Shown: in pieces, positions 9,215-16,596 of the stretch
Layout of the letters: the number at the start of each line of letters is the position of its first letter
Position numbering within the stretch: position 1 is the stretch's first letter
Assembly: GCA_016703535.1 (NCBI GenBank)
Contig: JADJBV010000001.1
Span: forward strand, 4,826,001 to 4,890,000
Source of the DNA: Deltaproteobacteria bacterium
GTDB lineage: Bacteria > Myxococcota > Kuafuiibacteriia > Kuafuiibacteriales > Kuafuiibacteriaceae
DNA: 64,000 nt
Direction: 5' to 3'
Translations under genes and position numbers: made by a program
Notes under the pieces: model-generated
Seen by the model: only the letters and a program-made list of their open reading frames with translations
Told to the model about the DNA's origin: nothing
Databases searched by the model: none

Positions 9215-10444
9215 TCAGAAGAGCAGGCGGCAGCGGATGGTGTGCTCCAGGTTGAGCAGCTCCTTTTGGAGATCGTCGCCGTTCGACTCCAGGTCCATCA
9301 CCACGTAGCCGATCTCGCCCCGGGTCTGCAGGTACTGGCCGACGATGTTGACGTTGGCCTCGGCCTGGATCCGGTTCACCGACGACAACACGCCCGGCAC
9401 GTTGTGATGCACGTGCAGGAGGCGATGGGCGCCATCGTGGATGGGCAAAGAGAGCTCCGGGAAGTTGACCGACCCGATCGTGCGCCCCATGTCGCTGTAT
9501 TGGATCAACTTGTCCGCGACCTCGACCCCGATGTTGCGCTGGGCCTCTTCGGTGCTGCCGCCGATGTGGGGCGTGAGGATCACGTTGGACAAACCTTGGA
9601 GTGGGCTGACGAACTGATCCTTGTTGGTCTCTGGCTCCACCGGGAAGACGTCGACCGCCGCCCCCAAGACCGCGCCGCTCTTCAGCGCCGCGCCCAAGGC
9701 TTCCAGATCGACGACGTTGCCTCGAGACAAGTTGAGCAACACCGCACCGCGCTTCAGCTTCTGGATCCGGGCGGCGTTGAGCAGGTTGTTGGTGTCGGGC
9801 GCCTGGGGCACGTGCAAGGTGACGATGTCGGCGACGCCCAACAGCTCGTCCAACGACGCCAGCTGCTTGGAGTTGCCGAGGGGCAACTTGGTGATGGTGT
9901 CGTAGTAGACCACCGACATCCCGAAGGACTCGGCCAACACCGAAACCTGGGAGCCGATGTGCCCATACCCAACGATGCCGATGGTCCGGCCGCGGAGCTC
10001 GTGGCTGTTGGTGGCGGTCTTCAGCCACTTGCCTTGGTGAGCGGCCACCGACTTGTCGGGGATGCCGCGCAACAACATCACGGCTTCGGCGATCACCAGC
10101 TCGGCGACGCTGCGGGTGTTGGAGTGGGGGGCGTTGAAGACCGCGATGCCTCGACGAGCGGCCGCGGACAGATCGATCTGGTTGGTGCCGATGCAAAAGG
10201 CGCCGATGGCCATCAGCTTGGGCGCCGCCGCCAGGACCTCGGCGGTCAGCTGGGTCCGGGAGCGGATGCCGACGATGTGAGCGTCAGCGATGGCCGCCAC
10301 CAGCTCGGCCCCGGACAAGGCGCCGGATAGGACGGTCAACTTGGAGTAGCCGGCCCGCTTGAAGGTCTCGACGGCGGTGTCGGCGACGCCCTCGAGGAGC
10401 ACGACGTGGATCTTTTCCCGAGGGAACGAGGTAGCGCGGTTCAC
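9215..10444 (-). CDS. serA: D-3-phosphoglycerate dehydrogenase (ACT-domain type)
   Basis: It catalyses NAD-dependent oxidation of 3-phosphoglycerate, the first step of L-serine synthesis, in the cytoplasm. The 409-residue length and layout match the E. coli-type enzyme. An N-terminal substrate domain is followed by the Rossmann motif GIVGYGHIGSQV (about residues 154-165), the catalytic Arg in LLNLSRGNVVD, Glu in VFPVEPE and His in LTPHIGGST. A C-terminal ACT domain (HHNVPGVLSSVNRIQAE...) usually gives serine feedback control. GTG start with a strong AAGGAG site 8 nt upstream. The GTGA overlap with the upstream FAD dehydrogenase couples the two genes. Confidence 0.95.
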   Translation of the reverse strand: MNRATSFPREKIHVVLLEGVADTAVETFKRAGYSKLTVLSGALSGAELVAAIADAHIVGIRSRTQLTAEVLAAAPKLMAIGAFCIGTNQIDLSAAARRGIAVFNAPHSNTRSVAELVIAEAVMLLRGIPDKSVAAHQGKWLKTATNSHELRGRTIGIVGYGHIGSQVSVLAESFGMSVVYYDTITKLPLGNSKQLASLDELLGVADIVTLHVPQAPDTNNLLNAARIQKLKRGAVLLNLSRGNVVDLEALGAALKSGAVLGAAVDVFPVEPETNKDQFVSPLQGLSNVILTPHIGGSTEEAQRNIGVEVADKLIQYSDMGRTIGSVNFPELSLPIHDGAHRLLHVHHNVPGVLSSVNRIQAEANVNIVGQYLQTRGEIGYVVMDLESNGDDLQKELLNLEHTIRCRLLF

Positions 10445-11871
10445 GAAACAACTCCTTCAATCCGATCGAACACCTTGCCCGGGTTGAGCAGGCCCTCCGG
10501 ATCCAGGGCCTGCTTGATGCCCCGAAAGATCCGGAGCTCGGCGGGGGTCCGCGAGTAGTGGAGGAACGGCTTCTTCAACAGGCCGATGCCGTGTTCGGCC
10601 GAGATGCTGCCGCCGTGGGCCCGGATCAGCTTGAACAACAGCGCGTCGGTGCCCTTGCAGCGGGCGAAGAACTCGGCCTTCTCCAGGTGAGCGGGTTTCA
10701 TCACGTTGACGTGCAGGTTGCCGTCGCCGACGTGCCCAAAGAGGAAGATCTCGAAGTCGGGGTAGGCGCCCTGAAAGGCCTCCATCATGGCGGCGGTGAA
10801 GTCGCCCAAGGCCGCCACCGGCACCGAGATGTCGTTTTTATGCAGGATCCCCCGTTTGCTCAAGGTCTCGCTGATCCGCTCCCGCAGGCTCCAGAGTTGG
10901 CGGCTTTGGGCCAAGGACTCGGCCAACACGCCGTCGCTCACCAGGCCGGTCGCGAAGAGGCCCTCCAGCCAACGATCTTCGGCGCCATCTCCACCCCCTT
11001 CGGGCGGTTCCAGCTCCACCAACACGTAGGCCGGGCTCCGTTGCGCCAGCGGCGAAGTCAGGCCCAACTCCCCGAGGACCACGTCGAGGCAAAGATCGGT
11101 CAGGTACTCGAAGGCCAACAACTCAAAACCTTGGGCCGAACGCGCCGCCCCAAACAGAGTGAGCGCGGCCCGCAGATCCGGCACCGCCAAGAGGGCCACT
11201 CGGCTCTCCCGGGGCAAAGGCGCGAGCTTCAAGGTGGCCTCGGTGATCACGCCCAAGATCCCTTCGCTGCCGATGAACAGCTGGCGCAGGTCCATCCCGG
11301 TGTTGTTCTTCTCCAAGGCGCCGTTGAGCTCCAGCACCTCACCGCCCATCAACACCACCTGCAGCCCGATCACCCACTGGCGGGTGAGGCCATAACGCAC
11401 CACCCGCACCCCACCCGCGTTGGTGGCGATGTTGCCGCCCACTTGGCTCGAGCCCGAAGAGGCGAAGTCGATGGGCCAGGTCAGGCCGTGGGCCGCCGTG
11501 TGTTGGTGCACCGCTTGGGTAATGGCGCCGGCCTCGACCCGCACCGTCCGGGCGATCGGATCGACCGGATGGAGCGTGCGCATCCGCTCCAAGGAGAGGA
11601 CCAGCTCACCTTGGGCCGCCACCGCGCCGCCGGCCAGACCCGTGCGTCCCCCCGAAGGGACCACCGGCACGTGGTGGGTGTGAGCGAGGCGCAGCAGGGT
11701 CGAGACCTGGGCGGTGGTGCGCGGTAAGGCGATCGCACAAGGGGCCGGCGCGTAGACCTTGGTCCAGTCCCGGCCGTAACTCTCGAGGGAGGCGGGATCG
11801 GTGAGCAGCCCATCCTCGCCAAGGATGGCCCGGGCCAACTCGAGCCACGGAGGGGAGCCGTTGGCGGTCAC
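10441..11871 (-). CDS. FAD-linked D-2-hydroxyglutarate dehydrogenase-like oxidoreductase (GlcD family)
   Basis: The protein has 476 residues. The N-terminal FAD-binding_4 (PCMH-type) domain contains VVPSGGRTGLAGGAV and SSQVGGNIATNAGGVRVVRYG. The C-terminal FAD-oxidase_C domain has the metal-binding FGHVGDGNLHVNV motif and ends in EHGIGLLKK...DPEGLLNPGKVF. Glycolate, D-lactate and D-2-hydroxyglutarate dehydrogenases share this fold. The 4-bp overlap with serA favours D-2-hydroxyglutarate, because SerA of this type reduces 2-oxoglutarate to D-2-hydroxyglutarate to drive 3-phosphoglycerate oxidation, and a partner dehydrogenase recycles it. GTG start. It heads the operon; substrate is inferred from context. 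Confidence 0.88.
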   Translation of the reverse strand: MTANGSPPWLELARAILGEDGLLTDPASLESYGRDWTKVYAPAPCAIALPRTTAQVSTLLRLAHTHHVPVVPSGGRTGLAGGAVAAQGELVLSLERMRTLHPVDPIARTVRVEAGAITQAVHQHTAAHGLTWPIDFASSGSSQVGGNIATNAGGVRVVRYGLTRQWVIGLQVVLMGGEVLELNGALEKNNTGMDLRQLFIGSEGILGVITEATLKLAPLPRESRVALLAVPDLRAALTLFGAARSAQGFELLAFEYLTDLCLDVVLGELGLTSPLAQRSPAYVLVELEPPEGGGDGAEDRWLEGLFATGLVSDGVLAESLAQSRQLWSLRERISETLSKRGILHKNDISVPVAALGDFTAAMMEAFQGAYPDFEIFLFGHVGDGNLHVNVMKPAHLEKAEFFARCKGTDALLFKLIRAHGGSISAEHGIGLLKKPFLHYSRTPAELRIFRGIKQALDPEGLLNPGKVFDRIEGVVS

Positions 11872-12059
11872 CGGCTCATGCTACGCCAAGACCGCGGGCA
11901 GGTCGGGGGGAAAGATGACCGTCCGCGTTGGAGGGATTTTGCTAGGACTGGCGGTCGACCCAAACCTGGTTTCGGGGGGAGGGCGGGCCCCCGACCGTCG
12001 GCGCGGCGTGGACTGCAAGTTGCCTTGCGGCGGGCGGCCCGTCGGGGTCCATTCACCCG
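11872..12059. other. Divergent intergenic region, no gene seen
   Basis: 188 bp between the divergent GlcD-like gene and the next lipoprotein gene. It must hold both promoters. I see no convincing small gene, strong hairpin or recognisable promoter box in this very GC-rich stretch. Confidence 0.4.
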
Positions 12060-13508
12060 ATGCGCCGTGGGTTGGGCCTCGCCACTTGTTTCCTCTTCGC
12101 TTGCGCCGACCCGGCGGATCCGGACGGCGGCGTGATCCCACGGGTGGACGGGAACCTCGACAGCGGAGCGACGGACGGCGGCAACGAGCCTCGTGACGCG
12201 AGCGACCCGAACGACGCGGGCCTCGATGCCGGCGCGGACACCGGCGCCCCAGACGCCGGCGTTATCGACTCGGGCTCCGGCCCCGGCGAGTGGGCCGAGG
12301 TTTACACCGCCGCCGACACCACCTTCCTCCAGCGCCTGAAGATCGCCAGCAACGCCCGAGGCGACGGCGCCTTGACCTTCGAGATCTTCAACCAACACAT
12401 CTTGGCGTCCGTCTATTCAGTCGATCGCGGCAGCTGGACCGCCGCCACGCCCTTTCAGCTCGCGGGATCCAAGTTGATCCAACCGACGGTCGCCCTCTCC
12501 CCCGACGGCGCGGTGTTGTTGGTGTGGCTGGAGATCCTGGACAGCGGCGCCTCCATGAAGTTGCGCTCCGCCGAATACCGCGCCGGGGTTTGGGCCTCAC
12601 CCAACGACGTCGCGACCTTGACCGGCGACGTCTCGGCGGGGATCACCGATCCACTCCTGCTGGTGAACGCCAGCGGCCACGCCGCGATCAGCTTCGAACA
12701 ACTCGAACAAGGCCAACGGCGCAACGTGGTCGCCACCCGCTCCGGCTCGAGTTGGGCGCTCCACCCGATCCCCGCCGCTCAAGGGCCGGCCCGGGTCGCC
12801 CTCGATGACGACGGGACCCTGACCGCCATCTGGTCCGGCATCGGGCCCAACGTCCGCCATCAGACCTTCGACTTCAACGGCGGCGGTTGGAGCGCCGAGG
12901 CCCCGCTGCTTTCGACCCCAACCCTCTACCCCTGCGGGGCCAGCGGCGGCTGCTACGCGATTTCGGCGGGGCGTACCGGCCCAGCGGTGGCGCTCCTTTG
13001 GGACGGGGTCGGGACCTTCTCGGGCCTCGGGACCACCACTGCGATGATCAAAAACGCCGGAGTGTGGACAGAAATGAGCAGCGGTCCGCTGACGGTGGAC
13101 ACCACCCTGCCCCGGCCCCTCAGCGACGCCAGTGGCAACGCGATCGCGCTCTACCAGATCGGCGGCGCCAACCCGCAGCTCCAGAGCCGTCGCTACGAGC
13201 AGGCGGCCAACACTTGGCAAGTCGCCGAAAGCCTCCCCGGGATGGTGACGACCGAAGCCGTGATCAACGGGTCGGGTGAGGTGCTGGTGTTCGGCAGCGC
13301 CGTTGGAACCGGGATGACCGCAGTGACCACCAACCGCGGCGGCACCTGGGCACCCCCGATCTCGATGGAGGACCTCGCCCGTTGTGAGCCTAGGACCAGC
13401 GTGATCGCCCTCGCCGACGAGGGCACCGCGTTCCTGGCGCAGATCTGCAACGCCCCCGGGGGTGGCTTCCCGCTGTTCGTGCAGGCCCGGCGCTTCACGA
13501 TCCGCTGA
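12060..13508 (+). CDS. Asp-rich-linker lipoprotein, probable beta-propeller
   Basis: The protein has 482 residues, with signal MRRGLGLATCFLFACAD and lipobox Cys 15. About 65 residues rich in Asp/Gly/Ala follow (DSGATDGGNEPRDASDPNDAG...). The mature part has repeating strand units (GAVLLVWLEI, GHAAISFEQLE, GTLTAIWSG, GPAVALLWDG, GNAIALYQIGG), spaced roughly 50-60 residues as in propeller blades. A single CGASGGC pair could form a disulfide. It is similar in design, but not obviously in sequence, to the lipoprotein at 5417-6862. No enzymatic motif. The MoaD-like gene starts 22 bp downstream and could be cotranscribed. Confidence 0.7.
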   Translation: MRRGLGLATCFLFACADPADPDGGVIPRVDGNLDSGATDGGNEPRDASDPNDAGLDAGADTGAPDAGVIDSGSGPGEWAEVYTAADTTFLQRLKIASNARGDGALTFEIFNQHILASVYSVDRGSWTAATPFQLAGSKLIQPTVALSPDGAVLLVWLEILDSGASMKLRSAEYRAGVWASPNDVATLTGDVSAGITDPLLLVNASGHAAISFEQLEQGQRRNVVATRSGSSWALHPIPAAQGPARVALDDDGTLTAIWSGIGPNVRHQTFDFNGGGWSAEAPLLSTPTLYPCGASGGCYAISAGRTGPAVALLWDGVGTFSGLGTTTAMIKNAGVWTEMSSGPLTVDTTLPRPLSDASGNAIALYQIGGANPQLQSRRYEQAANTWQVAESLPGMVTTEAVINGSGEVLVFGSAVGTGMTAVTTNRGGTWAPPISMEDLARCEPRTSVIALADEGTAFLAQICNAPGGGFPLFVQARRFTIR

Positions 13509-13530
13509 CCTTGTGTTAGCGGATCGCCCC

Positions 13531-13809
13531 ATGGCCCAGGTCGAGCTGACCCGGCACCTCTTCAAGTTTTTTCCTCAGCTCGAGGGCCAACGTTTGGAGG
13601 TGGAGGCCACCACCATCGCCGAGGTGATCGCTGGGCTGGAGAAGCTGGCGCCCGGCTTCGCCTTCTACATTTGCGATGAGCTCGGCCGCCTCCGGACCCA
13701 CGTCAACATCTTCATCGAAGAGGAGCGGATCGCCGACCGGCATCGGCTTTCGGATCCGATCGGCCCGAAGGCCCGAGTTTTTATCCTGCAGGCGCTGAGT
13801 GGTGGCTGA
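13531..13809 (+). CDS. MoaD/ThiS-like ubiquitin-fold protein with C-terminal Gly-Gly
   Basis: The protein has 92 residues. It begins MAQVELTRHLFKFFPQLEG (beta-strand, then a FFP-type loop), has the central helix TTIAEVIAGLEKLAPGFAFYI, a strand HVNIFIEEERI, and ends in VFILQALSGG. The terminal GG is the diagnostic tail that is adenylated by an E1-like enzyme and either carries sulfur or is conjugated. An in-frame start at 13462 would overlap the lipoprotein gene, so ATG 13531 is chosen. No E1-like, MoaE or ThiG gene is nearby, so molybdopterin or thiazole synthesis is unlikely here. It is 18 bp upstream of an Asp-box propeller gene, an association that also occurs elsewhere. Confidence 0.8.
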   Translation: MAQVELTRHLFKFFPQLEGQRLEVEATTIAEVIAGLEKLAPGFAFYICDELGRLRTHVNIFIEEERIADRHRLSDPIGPKARVFILQALSGG

Positions 13810-13827
13810 GCCGCCAAGGGGGAGTGG

Positions 13828-14988
13828 ATGGACACGAAGATCTTGGTCGGCACCCGCAAAGGGAGCTTCTGCGTCGAAAAGGCGGACGGCACCTGGCGTC
13901 CCCGCTTGGCGGGGCACTTGGGTCAGGGGGTCAACTTCCTCTGCCGGGAGCCGGCCTCGGGCACGTGGTGGGCCGCCTTGGGCCACGGCCATTGGGGCGC
14001 CAAGTTGTCCCGCTCCAAAGACGAAGGCCACACCTGGCAAGACGCACCGCAGATCAAATATCCAGAGGGCGCCAAATACCTGGCCCCGCCGATGCCCGAC
14101 GAAAGCGGCGACGCGCCAGGGCCGGTGATCACCCGGCCGGCCACTTTGCTCAAGTTGTGGATGATCGCCTTCGGGGCGCCTGGACAAATTCACGTGGGCA
14201 CCATCCCCGGCGGCTTGTTCAGCAGCCACGACGGCGGCGAAAGCTTCAGCCTCAACCGCCCCCTCTGGAACCACGAGTCGAGGGGCGGCGATCTATTCAG
14301 TGGAACAGGCACCGGCAAGACCGACTGGTTCGGGACCCCGGCGGCCGACGGCGAGTTTGCGCCTGGCATCCACTCGATCGTGGTCGACCCCCGAGATCCC
14401 AAGCGAATTTTGGTGGCGGTCTCCACCGCCGGGGTCCTCGAGACCACCGACGGCGGCCAAACCTGGCGCGGCAAAAACCGGGGCCTGCTCAACGACTACT
14501 TGCCCAACCCGGCCGCCGAGTGGGGCCACGATCCCCACTACGTCGAGCAGAGCCTGGGCCAACCGGAACACCTCTGGCAGCAGAACCACGCCGGCGTCTT
14601 CTACAGCAGCAACGGCGGCGAGCAGTGGGCCCGGGTCAGCCAACCCGAAAACGGCGTGCACTTCGGCTTCCCGATCGCGGTCGACGCCAAAGACGGCCGC
14701 ACCGCCTGGGTGGTGCCCGGCAAGGCCGACAGCGAACGGACCACGGTAGGCGGCGGCTTGTTCGTGGCCCGCACCACCGACGGCGGCCAACACTGGCAGC
14801 CGCTCCGGAAGGGGCTGCCTCAGGAACACGCCTACGACGTGGTCTACCGCCACGCCTTGAGCAACCACGGTGACTTCTTGGCCTTCGGCAGCACCACCGG
14901 CAACCTCTACGTCAGCGAAGATCGGGGCGACTCGTGGCAGTCGGTGGCCCACAACCTGCCGCCGATCTACAGCGTCCGCTTCGGGTAG
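13828..14988 (+). CDS. BNR/Asp-box beta-propeller protein (sialidase-like fold, cytoplasmic)
   Basis: The protein has 386 residues and no signal peptide; the ATG is preceded by AAGGGGGAGTGG. Six Asp-box-type turns are visible: SKDEGHTW, SSHDGGESF, TTDGGQTW, SSNGGEQW, TTDGGQHW and SEDRGDSW. They mark blades of a sialidase/VPS10-type propeller. Annotation pipelines often call such proteins exo-alpha-sialidase, but the Arg triad and Tyr/Glu of true sialidases are not evident, so enzymatic activity should not be assumed. Tight spacing to the MoaD/ThiS-like gene suggests that the two proteins work together. Confidence 0.8.
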   Translation: MDTKILVGTRKGSFCVEKADGTWRPRLAGHLGQGVNFLCREPASGTWWAALGHGHWGAKLSRSKDEGHTWQDAPQIKYPEGAKYLAPPMPDESGDAPGPVITRPATLLKLWMIAFGAPGQIHVGTIPGGLFSSHDGGESFSLNRPLWNHESRGGDLFSGTGTGKTDWFGTPAADGEFAPGIHSIVVDPRDPKRILVAVSTAGVLETTDGGQTWRGKNRGLLNDYLPNPAAEWGHDPHYVEQSLGQPEHLWQQNHAGVFYSSNGGEQWARVSQPENGVHFGFPIAVDAKDGRTAWVVPGKADSERTTVGGGLFVARTTDGGQHWQPLRKGLPQEHAYDVVYRHALSNHGDFLAFGSTTGNLYVSEDRGDSWQSVAHNLPPIYSVRFG

Positions 14989-14998
14989 CAACCTATCG

Positions 14999-15457
14999 TC
15001 AAGGCGCCGCTGAAGGCAGGATCACCACTCGATGTTCGCGAAGGCGCGAGTGATGCTGAAAGTCCGACGCGATGGACCAGGCGAGGATGACCAAGATCGG
15101 CTGGCCGGGGACCAGGGTCGGGTCATCGATGGCCTCCCCCTCCCACGGCACCGCGATCCGTACGGTCGTCACCGACGGCGTGCGATCACCGCCCAGGACC
15201 CGGACTCGATCCGAGCCACCCGGCGGTGCCCGGCGGACATGCCGCGGGGGATCGGCGCGATGGACCTCGGCCACGACCCGCGTGCCCTCCATCCGCGTCA
15301 TGATCAATCGCGCGCCCTTCAGGTCCCCATCAGGGCGGTTGAAGCCGACCGCGATCCACCCTTCGGTGGGCGCCGACAACGTGCAGAGCAGCTCGGTCGA
15401 CGTCGCGACGAACTCGACCTTCATTTCAGCCGCCTCGATCTGCACGGCTGGTTTCAC
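14999..15457 (-). CDS. DOMON-like domain protein
   Basis: The start is placed at GTG 15457, where GTGA overlaps the stop of the upstream NTF2-like gene (152 residues). An ATG further in (15424) is an alternative. The sequence LLCTLSAPTEGWIAVGFNRP, followed by a polar strand (ARLIMTRMEGTRVVAEVHR) and the C-terminal PWEGE...FQHHSRLREHRVVIL, looks like the DOMON beta-sandwich, which binds heme or sugars. No clear signal peptide is present on this start, while its partner is exported; an unrecognised signal or a different start would change that. Same transcription unit as the NTF2-like gene, with a MarR-type operator upstream. Confidence 0.6.
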   Translation of the reverse strand: MKPAVQIEAAEMKVEFVATSTELLCTLSAPTEGWIAVGFNRPDGDLKGARLIMTRMEGTRVVAEVHRADPPRHVRRAPPGGSDRVRVLGGDRTPSVTTVRIAVPWEGEAIDDPTLVPGQPILVILAWSIASDFQHHSRLREHRVVILPSAAP

Positions 15458-15879
15458 CGCTGCATCGAGGCTGGCGTAGGGCGGACCTGCATGCTCGTAG
15501 CGTCCGCGTGGATCCGCCAGCCCTCCTTCGTCCTCGTCAACTGCCACACCACGTCGAAGTTGGCGTCCGTCCGCTCCAAGGTCCCGTGGGCTACCGCGAA
15601 GGTCCCGTTACCGGCGACCGCGTGGATCTTCAAGGTCCGCGGTGCCCCCCCAACCTTCCCGGCCTGGAGCATCTCGACCAGCTCCCCCCGCCCCATCGAC
15701 ATCAACGGGCCCTCCCCGACCACGAAGGAGACTCGGAGGTCGGGCATGGACAGCTGGGTGACGGTCGAGACGTCCCTCCGATCCATCGCTGAGGTGAACT
15801 TGGTCACCGTACCTTCGACCTCCCGCGCCTCGGCGGCGCTGAGGGACCCGACTAGACTCAACAACAGGAACCACGACAT
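15454..15879 (-). CDS. Exported NTF2/SnoaL-like protein
   Basis: The protein has 141 residues. ATG 15879 is chosen over 15891 because GGAG sits 6-7 nt upstream and because the palindromic operator would otherwise abut the start codon. MSWFLLLSLVGSLSAAEA is a Sec signal peptide. The mature part (VTKFTSAMDRRDVSTVTQLSMPDLRV...) and the ending DVVWQLTRTKEGWRIHAD are typical of SnoaL/NTF2-like folds with the W-rich last strand. The DOMON-like gene follows with a 4-bp overlap. The unit is probably repressed by the neighbouring MarR protein. Confidence 0.7.
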   Translation of the reverse strand: MSWFLLLSLVGSLSAAEAREVEGTVTKFTSAMDRRDVSTVTQLSMPDLRVSFVVGEGPLMSMGRGELVEMLQAGKVGGAPRTLKIHAVAGNGTFAVAHGTLERTDANFDVVWQLTRTKEGWRIHADATSMQVRPTPASMQR

Positions 15880-15892
15880 CTTTGACTCCATT

Positions 15893-15910
15893 TAGTTGCC
15901 CAAGCAACTA
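15893..15910. promoter_or_regulatory. MarR-type palindromic operator upstream of the NTF2-DOMON unit
   Basis: TAGTTGC-CCAA-GCAACTA is a perfect 7-bp inverted repeat with a 4-bp centre. It lies 13 bp upstream of the ATG at 15879. A near-identical copy lies directly upstream of marR (16391-16408). The length, symmetry and dual placement fit a MarR dimer site. On the minus strand, TAGATA overlaps its outer edge and could be a -10 box. Confidence 0.75.
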
Positions 15911-15951
15911 TCTACTCATTCCTCGGACCGAACGGGACCACCCCGCCCGGC

Positions 15952-16389
15952 TCACTCCAGGTTTTGGGCCAGCCGGCCCAAGACCCTCATCGCGACCACC
16001 AGTTCATCTTCGGTCAGGCCCCGCATCAGCTGCTTACGGGCCTTGGGGACCAGGGCCTCAAAGCGGTCGTGCACCTGTTGCCCTTGTTTAGTCAGGCAAA
16101 GCCGGACCTTGCGGCCGTCGTGTTCATCGGCCCGCCGGGCCACCAACCCCCGCTTAACCAGGCCCTCGACGATGCGGCTGACGTTGGGCCGATCGGCCAG
16201 GGCGCCCGGGACCAGCTCCGAAAGCGTACACTGGCCACGCCAGGTCAACTTGTTGAGCACCACCCACTGCTCCGGCGTGAGCTCAAGCCCCTCGGCGGCG
16301 GCCAAATCCAAGAAGTGCTTGCGCAGCAGACGCGCAGTGAACTGAACCTGGTAGGCCAGGCCATCCTCGAAGCGGACCTTCTCCCTCAT
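15952..16389 (-). CDS. MarR-family transcriptional regulator
   Basis: The protein has 145 residues. The winged helix is clear: LELTPEQWVVLNKLTWRGQCTLSELVPGALADRPNVSRIVEGLVKRGLVAR (helix-turn-helix), then the wing RRADEHDGRKVRLCLTKQGQ with the DxRxxxxxLTxxG signature. Flanking helices would form the dimer interface. The start is ATG 16389 and a palindromic operator begins one base upstream, implying negative autoregulation. The same palindrome precedes the NTF2-DOMON genes immediately downstream, so these are the likely targets. Its ligand (often phenolic or oxidant) cannot be read from the sequence. Confidence 0.92.
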   Translation of the reverse strand: MREKVRFEDGLAYQVQFTARLLRKHFLDLAAAEGLELTPEQWVVLNKLTWRGQCTLSELVPGALADRPNVSRIVEGLVKRGLVARRADEHDGRKVRLCLTKQGQQVHDRFEALVPKARKQLMRGLTEDELVVAMRVLGRLAQNLE

Positions 16390-16390
16390 T

Positions 16391-16408
16391 TAATTGCCTA
16401 AGCAACTA
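16391..16408. promoter_or_regulatory. MarR-type palindromic operator upstream of marR (autoregulatory)
   Basis: TAATTGC-CTAA-GCAACTA differs from the copy at 15893-15910 in one arm base and one centre base. It abuts the marR start codon. On the minus strand an AT-rich AAGATATAG lies at its outer edge, so binding would block RNA polymerase or the ribosome site. Confidence 0.75.
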
Positions 16409-16533
16409 TATCTTTATGGACCTGGTCCTGGCAAGGGCCATCCGAAGCATCTGCGTCCTCGAGCGAAAACGAGATGAGTCCTGCCACCGCGAAGTCCAGA
16501 CCGACTCGCGCTCGGTCTCTTCGGCTCAGCTCG

Positions 16534-16551
16534 TGTCGGGCCTCCAGGCCC
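16534..16551. repeat. Perfect 8-bp inverted repeat in the marR-kinase gap
   Basis: TCGGGCCT-CC-AGGCCCGA lies about 45 bp beyond the stop of the kinase gene, read on the minus strand. It could form a strong hairpin in the kinase mRNA, but no T-run follows, so termination is only a guess. The surrounding 188-bp gap (16409-16596) holds no gene that I can support; the marR promoter must lie in its left part. Confidence 0.35.
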
Positions 16552-16596
16552 GATGAACCCTTGGCGGGACCCGAACCATCTTCACGCGGTGGGGCG

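Noticed and set aside
13828..14988. Exo-alpha-sialidase
   Set aside because: Only Asp-box propeller turns are seen. The sialidase Arg triad and nucleophile Tyr are not evident, so only the fold is claimed.
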